A stretch of 64,000 bases of DNA, taken from assembly GCF_028553785.1 (NCBI RefSeq), contig NZ_CP067136.1:2540501-2604500 (forward strand), read 5' to 3'. Positions 56,444 through 64,000 of the stretch are shown here, in pieces. Made by a program: the position numbers and the translations under genes. Numbering within the stretch: the first letter of the stretch is position 1; the number at the start of each line of letters is the position of its first letter. The notes under the pieces were generated by a model, which was given only the letters and a program-made list of their open reading frames with translations, did not search any database and was not told the DNA's origin. Source of the stretch: Paracoccus fistulariae (GTDB taxonomy: Bacteria > Pseudomonadota > Alphaproteobacteria > Rhodobacterales > Rhodobacteraceae).

Positions 56444-57161
56444 GATTGATCTGGCTTTGAGTGCGAAGCTCGCTCCACAAAACTATGGCTTTGAGGAAGG
56501 CGCGGAGGATTTTCTTGCCCTTCTTATGGACCTTCGCCGGGTTCGCGGGTTCGATGTCAATTGGGATTCTCAGTGGGAAGAGAATGGGCCGCTTTTTGAT
56601 GTGAGAGAAAATCGTGAGGGCTATCTGAAGAAGTTTCGTGAATACAATTCTCTAGACATAGATGTCTTCAGCATGTGGGCCTTCGAAAACAGCGAACATA
56701 AATTGTACGAATTAACATACCGCTGGAACAACTGGCGGCCTGATCACCTTTCCGGCGAAATCTACCGCCCACACCCGCAATACGGAACGCAGGCGCAGCT
56801 TTACATCGACCTGATCGAGGCGGTGACGACATGGAAGCGTCCGCAGCATCTGGCCTTCGGTCCGGGGATCTACATGCGCGATCATCACCCGCTCGACCGC
56901 GCCCGCGTGGGCATCCGCTGGATGGGCTGGCTGCCCTTTGCGCTGAATCCCTCTGACGTGCCGGAAGCCGAACTGGTGCGCCCGATGAATGGCGGCACGC
57001 TGGTGGTGACGCAGTCGCAGTTCTGGCAGGCGTGGGAGGCCAACCCGGACTATTCCCGCGCCGCTATCGAGCGCGCCCAGGAGGTGGAAATCCGCCTCAA
57101 CCTGCTCGGCGTCCTGCCCACAAATATCGAACTGGCGCGGGGCGACTGGGGGAGCAGGTAA
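56433..57161 (+). CDS. Imm52-like immunity protein, copy 2
   Basis: This 242-residue paralogue of copy 1 shares near-identical DNA over its last ~390 bases and a similar first ~100 bases (DLALSAKLAPQNYGFEEGAE). The middle (about residues 35-100) differs strongly, as expected if that part sets toxin specificity. It follows the toxin-tail relic with the same overlap as copy 1. It is probably retained to protect against a neighbour's toxin. Confidence 0.75.
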   Translation: MMSRIDLALSAKLAPQNYGFEEGAEDFLALLMDLRRVRGFDVNWDSQWEENGPLFDVRENREGYLKKFREYNSLDIDVFSMWAFENSEHKLYELTYRWNNWRPDHLSGEIYRPHPQYGTQAQLYIDLIEAVTTWKRPQHLAFGPGIYMRDHHPLDRARVGIRWMGWLPFALNPSDVPEAELVRPMNGGTLVVTQSQFWQAWEANPDYSRAAIERAQEVEIRLNLLGVLPTNIELARGDWGSR

Positions 57162-57463
57162 TGTTTGTCGACATGGCTCTGTTTCTGCCAAATCATCTTT
57201 TTTGAGATTGTCTCAAAACGACCAGGATCGAGACCGTCATGATGCGTCGTTTCGGACCGGCCGCTACCGTTTTCGCGCCATCTGCGCCGTCGTAACGGCG
57301 CCTTTTCCCTGTGCTGTCGGGCGCGGCCGTTTTGGGTGTCAGGCCCCACAACCTGCACTTGCATTAGGCAGAAATAGGGCAAATAAAGGGAATCATAAAA
57401 TTTTACTTGATTCTTACAAAATATTTATCTTTATAAATTCGCCCTTTTCCAAGGATATAAACC
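57162..57463. other. AT-rich gap before the second Hint gene
   Basis: About 300 bases without a gene. The first ~200 bases are GC-mixed. The last ~100 become AT-rich (AAATTTTACTTGATTCTTAC region) with a purine stretch AAGGATATAAACC just before the ATG at 57464. This is the likely promoter and leader of the Hint gene. No repeat or RNA gene is apparent. Confidence 0.5.
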
Positions 57464-58693
57464 ATGTCGACGACCACAACCACGGCTGTAGCCTTGAATG
57501 TAAGGGACTTCCAATATTGGGACGGAGGTAAATGGGTCAATGCCACGACTTGGGGTTCTGTACAGACAAAAGAATATATCCGGCTGAATCCCGCGTTTGA
57601 TTATGCCACAGATACTTATACGGCTCAGATCACCGATGATGATCCCTCTCTGAATGACGTCAGCAATGGTGGCTCAAGCCCGGCAGGCGATGAGGAAACG
57701 GGAACTGCCTATAAACAGACGATTGTGATCCATGACAGCGCAGGTCGGCGGGTACTGGGCGGACCTAACAGCATCTTTTCGGCGGATTCCGGCACCATGA
57801 ACTGGCTGAAAGCGGATCAGACGGCTGTGACGGATCCCTCTGATGCCAGCTATACCTATACGCCAAGCGGGATGGATACATTTACCGTCGCGCTTTATGG
57901 GGGGTGGACATATGGATCATATCAGGGTGTCAGCAACTATATTCTCGTCGGTGATTATCTGCCTCAACCGGGAGAGATTTTCCATAATCCCAATGGCCGG
58001 GTCAATGACGCTTCGGAAAATGATACGACAGGTTATGATCCCTCATTGGGCGACGGATATTCGTTATCGCGCCTGATCTGTTTCGCTGCGGGCACGTTGA
58101 TCGAGACGGCGGACGGTCCCCGTTCGGTTGAAAAACTTGGTCAGGGTGATCTGGTGCGCACCAAGGATAACGGCCTGAAGCCCATCCAATGGATTGGCGT
58201 CAGGACCCACAGGCTTGATGCGACCGCCGAAAAGCAGCGGTTCCTGCCCGTGCGGATCAGGGCCGGCGCTTTGGGCAAGGGCATGCCCGCGCGCGATCTT
58301 TACGTGTCGCAACAGCATCGGATCCTGGTGAAATCAAAGATTGCCGCGCGGATGACCGGTCTGGATGAGGTTTTGGTTCCGGCCAAGAAGCTGGTCGATA
58401 TGGATGGCATTGCGCTGGTGATCGATTGCGATGAGGTCACCTATGTCCACTTCCTTCTGGACCAGCATGAGATCGTCTATTCGAACGGGGCCGAAACGGA
58501 ATCGCTGTTTGCCGGGCCAGAGGCGCTGAAATCCGTCCCTGCCGAGGCGCGTGACGAGATCCTGACGATCTTTCCCGAACTGAGCGATGTGAACTATCTG
58601 CCGAAACCGGCACGGACGATCCCGTCAGGCAAGATCGTCAAGCAGTTGGTCAGCCGCATCAAGAAGAACCAGAAGCCGCTTTACATGCACTGA
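57464..58693 (+). CDS. Hint-domain surface protein, copy 2
   Basis: This 409-residue protein has a distinct N-terminal beta-rich region (about 1-205; ITDDDPSLNDVSNGGSS, GGWTYGSYQGVSNYILVGDY) and a C-terminal Hint domain starting at CFAAGTLIETADGPRSVEKL, with GDLVRTKDNGLKPIQWIG and LYVSQQHRILVKS blocks. It shares the domain plan of the protein at 14364-15539 with an unrelated N-terminus. No Sec signal is seen. Its role is unknown; secretion and self-cleavage are inferred from relatives. Confidence 0.85.
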   Translation: MSTTTTTAVALNVRDFQYWDGGKWVNATTWGSVQTKEYIRLNPAFDYATDTYTAQITDDDPSLNDVSNGGSSPAGDEETGTAYKQTIVIHDSAGRRVLGGPNSIFSADSGTMNWLKADQTAVTDPSDASYTYTPSGMDTFTVALYGGWTYGSYQGVSNYILVGDYLPQPGEIFHNPNGRVNDASENDTTGYDPSLGDGYSLSRLICFAAGTLIETADGPRSVEKLGQGDLVRTKDNGLKPIQWIGVRTHRLDATAEKQRFLPVRIRAGALGKGMPARDLYVSQQHRILVKSKIAARMTGLDEVLVPAKKLVDMDGIALVIDCDEVTYVHFLLDQHEIVYSNGAETESLFAGPEALKSVPAEARDEILTIFPELSDVNYLPKPARTIPSGKIVKQLVSRIKKNQKPLYMH

Positions 58694-58722
58694 CCGCGCG
58701 GCACGGCAGACCAGTTACCCTT

Positions 58723-58738
58723 GTGACGGGGCCGTCAC
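58723..58738. terminator. Hairpin between the Hint and MBL genes
   Basis: GTGACG (58723-58728) and CGTCAC (58733-58738) form a compact hairpin, followed on the plus strand by GCCCCCTTTTCC. It overlaps the last codons of the minus-strand MBL gene and may terminate the convergent Hint transcript. Confidence 0.5.
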
Positions 58739-59463
58739 GCCCCCTTTTCCTTCAGCCAGTCTTTGATGATCTCGGTCAGCCTTGGGCCAGCGAAGGACGG
58801 GAAATGCCCGCCGTGAACCACCCGCACCGGCAGGCGCAGCAGACGTTCCATCGAGCGGATGTAATCGCCCATATCGGAATGATAGGTATCTTCGATCAGC
58901 GGTCCGTCATAGACGATATCGCCGGAAATCAGCACGCCGGTTGCGGCCTCCCACAGGGCGATCCCGCCGGGGCTGTGTCCGGGTGTGTGGATCACCTCGA
59001 AATGTCGATCGCCCAGTTCGATGACATCGCCATCCTCAAGCAGGCGCGTGGCGGGTGCGGCTGTGACGCTGTAGGTGGTCGAGCTATAGGGCACATCCGG
59101 CAGCGCCTCGAAGATCTCATCGGTGACATAGGGATCGGCCAGGGTGCTGGTGCGGCTTGGCCGGGCGAGGATGTCGGCCTCGGCGCTGTGACACAGGCGG
59201 CAGGGGAATTCGTGATGGCTGCCGATATGGTCGAAATGCGTATGGCTGGCCACCGCGTCCAGCGGTCGTTCACTGACCAGCGGCACCCATTCCCGCAATG
59301 AGACCACGCCCATGCCGCTATCGACCATCAGGTCGCGATCGCGCCCGCGCACATGCCAGATATTGCAGCGATAGAATTCGCGGATATGGGGTTCGTCGAT
59401 CCAGGTGATCCCGTCGCCCGCCGGGCGCTGGCGATACCAATCCTGTGGCGGGATGCGGGTCAT
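58735..59463 (-). CDS. Metallo-beta-lactamase-fold hydrolase
   Basis: This 242-residue metallo-hydrolase has the zinc motif HTHFDHIGSH, a second His in IHTPGHSPGGIALW and the Asp in LISGDIVYDG. It begins 4 bases before the ABC ATPase stop, so it is the last gene of the transporter operon. Its substrate is unknown; the operon link suggests an amine or ester related to the transported compound. Confidence 0.88.
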   Translation of the reverse strand: MTRIPPQDWYRQRPAGDGITWIDEPHIREFYRCNIWHVRGRDRDLMVDSGMGVVSLREWVPLVSERPLDAVASHTHFDHIGSHHEFPCRLCHSAEADILARPSRTSTLADPYVTDEIFEALPDVPYSSTTYSVTAAPATRLLEDGDVIELGDRHFEVIHTPGHSPGGIALWEAATGVLISGDIVYDGPLIEDTYHSDMGDYIRSMERLLRLPVRVVHGGHFPSFAGPRLTEIIKDWLKEKGA

Positions 59464-60485
59464 GCCGCCCCCTCATTCAGGACGACGGGGTGCGAGGCGA
59501 ACAGTTCGACCTCTGCGCCCGGTTCCGGCTGGGTGCCTTGCGGCAGGTGGGCGACAAGCACCATCTGGGGCGCGGCGCTTGGCGAAAAATGGCAGCGGTG
59601 ATGCGAGCCGAAAAAGACCGCATCGCGCAGCCGCGCCGGACCAAGGCTGAAATCCCCTGCCAGACCTATGCTTTCCGGGCGCAGGCATAACAGCCCCTCG
59701 GCAGGCGGAATGGCCAGCGCGCCCAGAGGTGAGGTCACGCCCGTCCCGTCAGGGCGGACCGGAATGCGGTTCATCTCGCCCATGAAATCGGCGGTGAACA
59801 GGGATCCGGGTTGCAGATAGACCTGTTCCGGGGTGCCGCAATCCTCGATCCGGCCCTGATTCATCACCACGATACGATCGGCGATGGCCATGGCCTCTTC
59901 CTGATCATGGGTCACGTGAACGAAGGTGGTGCCCACGCGGCGCTGGATCGCCTTCAATTCGTCCTGCATCTGGCGCCGCAGCTTCAGGTCCAGCGCGCCA
60001 AGCGGTTCATCCAGCAGCAACACGTCAGGTTCGACCGCCAGCGCGCGGGCCAGGGCTACCCGCTGACGTTGTCCCCCCGAAAGCTCATGCGGCTTGCGAC
60101 CGGCCTTGTCGGCAAGCCCGACCATATCCAGCATCGCTTCGGCCCTGACATGGCGCATCCCGCGGCGTATCCCGCGCATGCGCAGCCCGAAGCCCACATT
60201 GTCGCGCAGGCTCATATGCGGAAACAGCGCGTAATCCTGAAACATCGTGGTGGTGGGGCGGTTCTTTGGGGCGACATGGGTCACATCCGCCCCGCCGATC
60301 AGAACCTCGCCGCTGGTCGGGGTCAGAAATCCGCCAATGATCGACAGCAAGGTGCTTTTGCCGCAGCCCGAGGGGCCAAGCAGCACGATGAATTCGCCCG
60401 CCGCAATCGCAAGGTCAATGTCGCGCAGGGCGACGAAATTGGCAAAGCGGTGTTCGGCAAGCTTGATATGCACATCGGCGGTCAT
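59460..60485 (-). CDS. ABC transporter ATP-binding protein, PotA-like
   Basis: This is the ATPase of a spermidine/putrescine-type importer. The 341 residues include Walker A GPSGCGKST (37-45), the signature LSGGQRQRVALARAL and Walker B VLLLDEPLGALD, plus a C-terminal TOBE-type regulatory domain (LCLRPESIGLAG). It overlaps the permease gene by 4 bases. Homology indicates the polyamine-like family; the true ligand may differ. Confidence 0.92.
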   Translation of the reverse strand: MTADVHIKLAEHRFANFVALRDIDLAIAAGEFIVLLGPSGCGKSTLLSIIGGFLTPTSGEVLIGGADVTHVAPKNRPTTTMFQDYALFPHMSLRDNVGFGLRMRGIRRGMRHVRAEAMLDMVGLADKAGRKPHELSGGQRQRVALARALAVEPDVLLLDEPLGALDLKLRRQMQDELKAIQRRVGTTFVHVTHDQEEAMAIADRIVVMNQGRIEDCGTPEQVYLQPGSLFTADFMGEMNRIPVRPDGTGVTSPLGALAIPPAEGLLCLRPESIGLAGDFSLGPARLRDAVFFGSHHRCHFSPSAAPQMVLVAHLPQGTQPEPGAEVELFASHPVVLNEGAA

Positions 60486-61255
60486 TTCGATCCCTTTCGG
60501 AACAGCGTCAGTTCCAGCGCGACGACGATGAAGACGGAGACAAGGAAGACCAGCGACCCGACGGCGTTCGTCTCGGGCGAGAGGCCGGATCGCAGCATCG
60601 ACCAGATCTCGACCGGCAGCGTCACGTCAAAGCGGGTCAGCAGGAAGGCGATGATGAATTCGTCCCAGGAGAAGGTGAAGGCCAGGAAAAACGCCGCTGC
60701 CAGCGCCGGAAACAGCATGGGCGCGGCCACGTGCCACAGCACCTGTATCTCGCCCGCGCCCAGATCGCGCGCAGCCTTCAGCGCGTTTTTCTGATGCTCG
60801 CCGATGGCGGCATAGATGATGGCAAAGCACAGGGGCAGGTTGATGACCACATGGCCAATCCCCGTCGCCAGAAGCGAAGGCCGTATCCCCAGCTTGCCGA
60901 ACATCTGCAGCAGCCCAAGCGCGATGATCAGATAGCTGACGGTCATTGGCGCGATCAGAACGCCGCGCAGCAGCGCCGAGCCCGGCAAAACCACACGGGC
61001 AAGCCCGGATGCCGCCAGAAAGCCCAGCGTCAGCGCAACCAGCGATGACAGCGTCGCCACGATCAGCGAATTGACCAGCGCCTCCATCATGGCCCGGTCC
61101 GAGATGACCTTGCCATACCAGTCCAGCGTCAGCCCCTTCAGCGGCGGCACCGGCAGCCGCCCGTCCTGAAAGGAAAACACCACCAGCACCACCACAGGCA
61201 GCAGGATGAAGGCGAACATGGCGATCAGGTAGATCCAGGACAGGTAGCGCATCAC
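60482..61255 (-). CDS. ABC transporter permease, PotC-like
   Basis: This 257-residue inner-membrane permease has about six helices and the EAA-type loop AARDLGAGEIQVLWHVAAPM, which docks to the ATPase. It overlaps both neighbours by 4 bases, so the four transporter genes form one operon with PotB-, PotC-, PotA- and PotD-like parts. Confidence 0.92.
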   Translation of the reverse strand: MMRYLSWIYLIAMFAFILLPVVVLVVFSFQDGRLPVPPLKGLTLDWYGKVISDRAMMEALVNSLIVATLSSLVALTLGFLAASGLARVVLPGSALLRGVLIAPMTVSYLIIALGLLQMFGKLGIRPSLLATGIGHVVINLPLCFAIIYAAIGEHQKNALKAARDLGAGEIQVLWHVAAPMLFPALAAAFFLAFTFSWDEFIIAFLLTRFDVTLPVEIWSMLRSGLSPETNAVGSLVFLVSVFIVVALELTLFRKGSK

Positions 61256-62106
61256 ATCCGGTCCATCTTCAGCCAGCGCGCCGAGGCCGCATAGGCCAGC
61301 GTCACAATGGCCATCAGCACCACCGACAGCGCCGAGGCCATGGGGTAATCGCCGCGCCGCCCCAGTTGCAGCATGATCAGCTGCGGCATGGTCAGCTCGT
61401 TATTTCCGCCCAGGATCTGCGGCGTGATGTAATCGCCGATGCACAGCACAAAGGTCAGAAACGCCCCCGTCATCACGCCGGGCAGCGTCAGCGGCAGCAC
61501 CACCAGCCGGATCACCTGCCATCTTGACGCACCCAGATCCTCGGCCGCGCGGGTATAGTTCGGCGATAGTTGCACAAGGTTCGAATAGATCGTCAGCGTC
61601 AGCAGCATGACAAAGAAATGCACGAAGCCGATCACGGTCGCGGCGCGGGTGGCCATGATCTGCACCGGCTCGGCCAGGATGCCCAGCCCTGTCAGCGCCT
61701 TCATCACCACGCCCTGTTCGCCCAGCACCAGCGCCCAGGAATAGGACCGCACCACGTAAGAGGTCCAGAAGGGCAGGACGGCCAGCAAAAGCGTCATCCG
61801 GCGCCAGCGGGCAGGGACGCGGGTGGCGATGATCCAGGCCAGCGGCCAGGCCAGCAGGACCGAGATCACGGTGACTGTCGCCGTAATCTGCAGCGATACG
61901 ACGATGGCGCGCCGAAAGGACGGATCGGTAAAGATCTTGCGGTAATTGCCCAGATCGTAATCCTGAACGACCGCGCGCCCTTCCAGATGGGCAAGGCTCA
62001 TCAGCGCCATGGCCCCGAAAGGCAGGATGAAGAAGATTAGCGTCCAGATCAGCGCCGGCGCAACCAGCGCCGCCGCCTGCCGTCTTGCCGGGGCCTCGAT
62101 GCTCAT
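61252..62106 (-). CDS. ABC transporter permease, PotB-like
   Basis: The 284-residue inner-membrane permease has about six helices and the loop AAEDLGASRWQVIRLVVLP. ATG 62106 (MSIEAPARRQAAALV) is chosen because it lies just after the binding-protein stop (7 bases) and the longer open frame upstream has no homology. It pairs with the PotC-like permease. Confidence 0.92.
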   Translation of the reverse strand: MSIEAPARRQAAALVAPALIWTLIFFILPFGAMALMSLAHLEGRAVVQDYDLGNYRKIFTDPSFRRAIVVSLQITATVTVISVLLAWPLAWIIATRVPARWRRMTLLLAVLPFWTSYVVRSYSWALVLGEQGVVMKALTGLGILAEPVQIMATRAATVIGFVHFFVMLLTLTIYSNLVQLSPNYTRAAEDLGASRWQVIRLVVLPLTLPGVMTGAFLTFVLCIGDYITPQILGGNNELTMPQLIMLQLGRRGDYPMASALSVVLMAIVTLAYAASARWLKMDRM

Positions 62107-62113
62107 GCCGATC

Positions 62114-63163
62114 TCAGTTCTGCAGCATATCGGTCCAAAGGTCCTGCATCGCCGCATCCGTATCACCATCGGGGACCGGGTAAAGCTGGGCGCGCGACAG
62201 GTAGTTGGGCTGATCATCCCACCGCAGGATCGCCTTTTGCGCGTCGCTCAAGACGTCGCCTGCGGCCTTGTTCGCGGGCATGCCCCAATAACAGGACGAG
62301 GTCGCAAGCCGGGCCTGACCCTCGGGCGAGGTGATATATCTGATGAATTCCAGCGCCAGTTCCGGCTTTTCGGTGCCCTCGACAATGGCCAGCGATTGCG
62401 CCCATAACAGGCCGCCCTGCTGCGGCAGGGTCCAGGTCAGGTCGGGGTTTTCGGCATTCAGCACGGCGGTCAGCCATTCGCCGCCGCCGATCAGGATATC
62501 CACCTCTCCGGTGGCAAGGGCGGTCTGGCTGCCGACCACATCGGACACCTGCTTGGACGCCGATTTCAGCTTCATCAGCGGGCCGCGCAGATCCGTCAGC
62601 GCCTCTGCATTCAGATCTTTGGTCGCCACCCCGGCCTGAAGCCCGACAAGCCCCAGAACCGGCAGGTAGTAATCATAGATCGCGATGCGGCCGTCATATT
62701 TTCCCGACCACAGGGTCGAAAGATCATCCATATCCGCCGGATCGACCGCCGCCTTGTTGAAGGCCACGGTGTTATAGCCGAATTTCTCGGTCACGGCATA
62801 GGTCTTGCCATCGACGGTGGTGTGATCGGCCAGCACGGCCTCGGGGAAGAAATCATCGGTCGAAATCGCGCCTTCGGGCAGCGGCTGCAGCAGCCCGCGT
62901 TCCACCGCACGGCCGACATCCACAGCATCGATCACCATGACGTCCCAATCGCCGGGGCGCGACTGTTCCAGCAGGGTCAGCCCGGCGGCCGTGCCCTCGT
63001 ATTCCTTGACGTTGACGCGGACATCATTCGCCGTCTCGAACGGCTCCAGCAATTCCCGATCCGCATGGTCACACCAGATCAGGGCATTAAGGTCTTCGGC
63101 CTGAACCGCAGGGGCGAAGCCTGTCAGAAAAGCTGCGACGGCGCAGCCATGCTTGAAGGTCAT
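62114..63163 (-). CDS. Periplasmic binding protein of a polyamine-type ABC importer
   Basis: This 349-residue protein has a signal peptide (cleaved after VQA, near residue 22) and a PotD/PotF-like two-lobe fold (LNALIWCDHADRELLEPFE, GDWDVMVIDAVDVGRAV, AVTEKFGYNTVAFNK, GGEWLTAVL). It is the first gene of the operon, transcribed divergently from the TetR gene. The ligand is probably a polyamine or similar cation. Confidence 0.9.
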   Translation of the reverse strand: MTFKHGCAVAAFLTGFAPAVQAEDLNALIWCDHADRELLEPFETANDVRVNVKEYEGTAAGLTLLEQSRPGDWDVMVIDAVDVGRAVERGLLQPLPEGAISTDDFFPEAVLADHTTVDGKTYAVTEKFGYNTVAFNKAAVDPADMDDLSTLWSGKYDGRIAIYDYYLPVLGLVGLQAGVATKDLNAEALTDLRGPLMKLKSASKQVSDVVGSQTALATGEVDILIGGGEWLTAVLNAENPDLTWTLPQQGGLLWAQSLAIVEGTEKPELALEFIRYITSPEGQARLATSSCYWGMPANKAAGDVLSDAQKAILRWDDQPNYLSRAQLYPVPDGDTDAAMQDLWTDMLQN

Positions 63164-63215
63164 AAGTCTCTCCTGTCGTGTTTGAGCGCGTTTTTCCGCT
63201 TCGTATTAAAAAAAC

Positions 63216-63229
63216 TTGAATGCGTTCAA
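63216..63229. promoter_or_regulatory. Palindromic TetR operator candidate
   Basis: TTGAA-TGCG-TTCAA is a perfect 5-base inverted repeat in the 108-base AT-rich divergent gap between the ABC operon and the TetR gene. It is placed so that one bound dimer could control both promoters. Confidence 0.55.
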
Positions 63230-63271
63230 TTTTAAAGTCAATAATAATATTAGAGTTGCTTTGGGGCGTAT

Positions 63272-63916
63272 ATGGCCGGACTCCGGGAAAAGCAGAAAGC
63301 AAGGCGCAACCGCGCGATTATCCAGGCTGGCAGCGCGCTGCTGAAACAGTCCGGTTATGAAGCCGCGCGAATCGAGACGATTGCCGAAATGGCCGAAGTC
63401 TCGGTCGGGACTTTCTACAATTACTTTGAAAGCAAGGCGGATCTGCTGCTTGCCATCGTCTCGATGGAGGTCGAAGAGGTGCTGCATCAGGGCGAGGCTG
63501 TGCTGACCGCGCGCTTCGACACCGCCGCCGAGGCGATCCGTCAGCTTGTCTTCACCTATTACGATCATTCGCTGGTCTATCTGACCAAAGAGATGTGGCG
63601 TACCGCGATGTCACTGACGATCCGCGGGCCTGACACGCCCTTTTCGCGTCGCTATCGCGCCTTGGATGCGGCGCTGTCCAATCAGGTCGTGGCCCTTGTC
63701 AATCGGTTGGCAAGGGAAGGGCTGCTGCCCAGGGATATCGATTCGAAAAGCCTTGGACAGGTGATCTTCCTGACCCTGAACGGTCTTTTTGTCGAATTCA
63801 CGACCGATGAGGCCATGACCTCGGAAGAGCTGAATGAAAAGGCCTCGGCCTGCGTGGATGTCCTGGCGCCCCCCGCCAGATCGAGGGCCAGACGGCAGGC
63901 AGCCTCCGGGGCGTGA
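63272..63916 (+). CDS. TetR/AcrR-family regulator
   Basis: This 214-residue repressor has an N-terminal HTH (RNRAIIQAGSALLKQSGYEA, ETIAEMAEVSVGTFYNYFESKADLLLAIV) and an alpha-helical ligand domain with a basic C-terminal tail. It is divergent from the polyamine-type transporter operon with a shared palindrome, so it most likely represses that operon and itself and responds to the transported compound. Nothing is seen in the last ~80 bases of the window. Confidence 0.92.
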   Translation: MAGLREKQKARRNRAIIQAGSALLKQSGYEAARIETIAEMAEVSVGTFYNYFESKADLLLAIVSMEVEEVLHQGEAVLTARFDTAAEAIRQLVFTYYDHSLVYLTKEMWRTAMSLTIRGPDTPFSRRYRALDAALSNQVVALVNRLAREGLLPRDIDSKSLGQVIFLTLNGLFVEFTTDEAMTSEELNEKASACVDVLAPPARSRARRQAASGA

Positions 63917-64000
63917 CGGGGCGGGGGGTTTTCGTATCCGGGGCAGGTTTCCCATCGCCCTGCTCTCCGGTCGGGGAGGCCGGGATCACCAGCGCCGTCT

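Overview
The window looks like a chromosomal segment of a Rhodobacterales bacterium, most likely Paracoccus or a close relative. The support is high GC with strong C/G third positions, the flaF-flbT-DUF1217 flagellar set, mutM facing ubiE-ubiB, single-chain GcvP behind a glycine riboswitch, ArgC of the short type-2 form, and paralogous Hint-domain surface proteins. The genus is inferred from gene content, not from a database match.

Layout. 1-2747 holds the end of mutM and ubiE-ubiB. 2832-10485 is a PQQ block: pqqA-B-C-D-E on the minus strand, then an alpha-glucosidase and a membrane-bound PQQ dehydrogenase on the plus strand, so cofactor synthesis and a cofactor-using enzyme sit side by side. 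10568-16096 is an acetaldehyde/ethanol oxidation unit: AcoR-like regulator, aldehyde dehydrogenase, Zn alcohol dehydrogenase and a DUF779 protein, with a minus-strand Hint protein set between the last two. 16167-20388 carries argC, an asparagine-synthase-like protein and an RTX protein. 20453-25108 is gcvT-gcvH-gcvP behind a tandem glycine riboswitch. A sulfotransferase/CAP10-like fusion, an SDR and rpe follow. 28328-33550 is a flagellar segment (fliK-flgD facing flgJ-like, flgN-like, fliC, flaF, flbT, DUF1217).

The accessory island (about 33551-37589) lies between the flagellar genes and a tRNA-Pro gene. It contains IS5 and TnsA-like transposase remnants, a Nlp/Ner regulator, an unknown HTH-like protein and a retron-like cassette: a structured non-coding region (about 35530-35868), a 51-residue Arg-rich membrane peptide, a Cro/C1-type HTH protein and a reverse transcriptase with retron hallmarks (NAxxH, YADD, ITG). 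This is the best candidate for an undescribed system. The non-coding RNA is preceded by no recognised effector, so the tiny membrane peptide is the natural toxin candidate.

A second accessory spot (54350-57463) is a decayed polymorphic-toxin locus: a Tox-REase-5-like toxin frame broken by two in-frame stops, two tandem Imm52-like immunity genes, and a 44-codon relic of a second toxin tail between them.

The rest is ordinary chromosome: EamA transporter, leuB, DUF488, a LuxR solo, a GT4/GT29-like pair, bluB, asd, DedA, a DUF4139 protein, beta-carbonic anhydrase, an M17 peptidase and NlpC/P60 pair, truB, rbfA, dapB, a second Hint protein, an MBL hydrolase linked to a polyamine-type ABC transporter, and a divergent TetR regulator.
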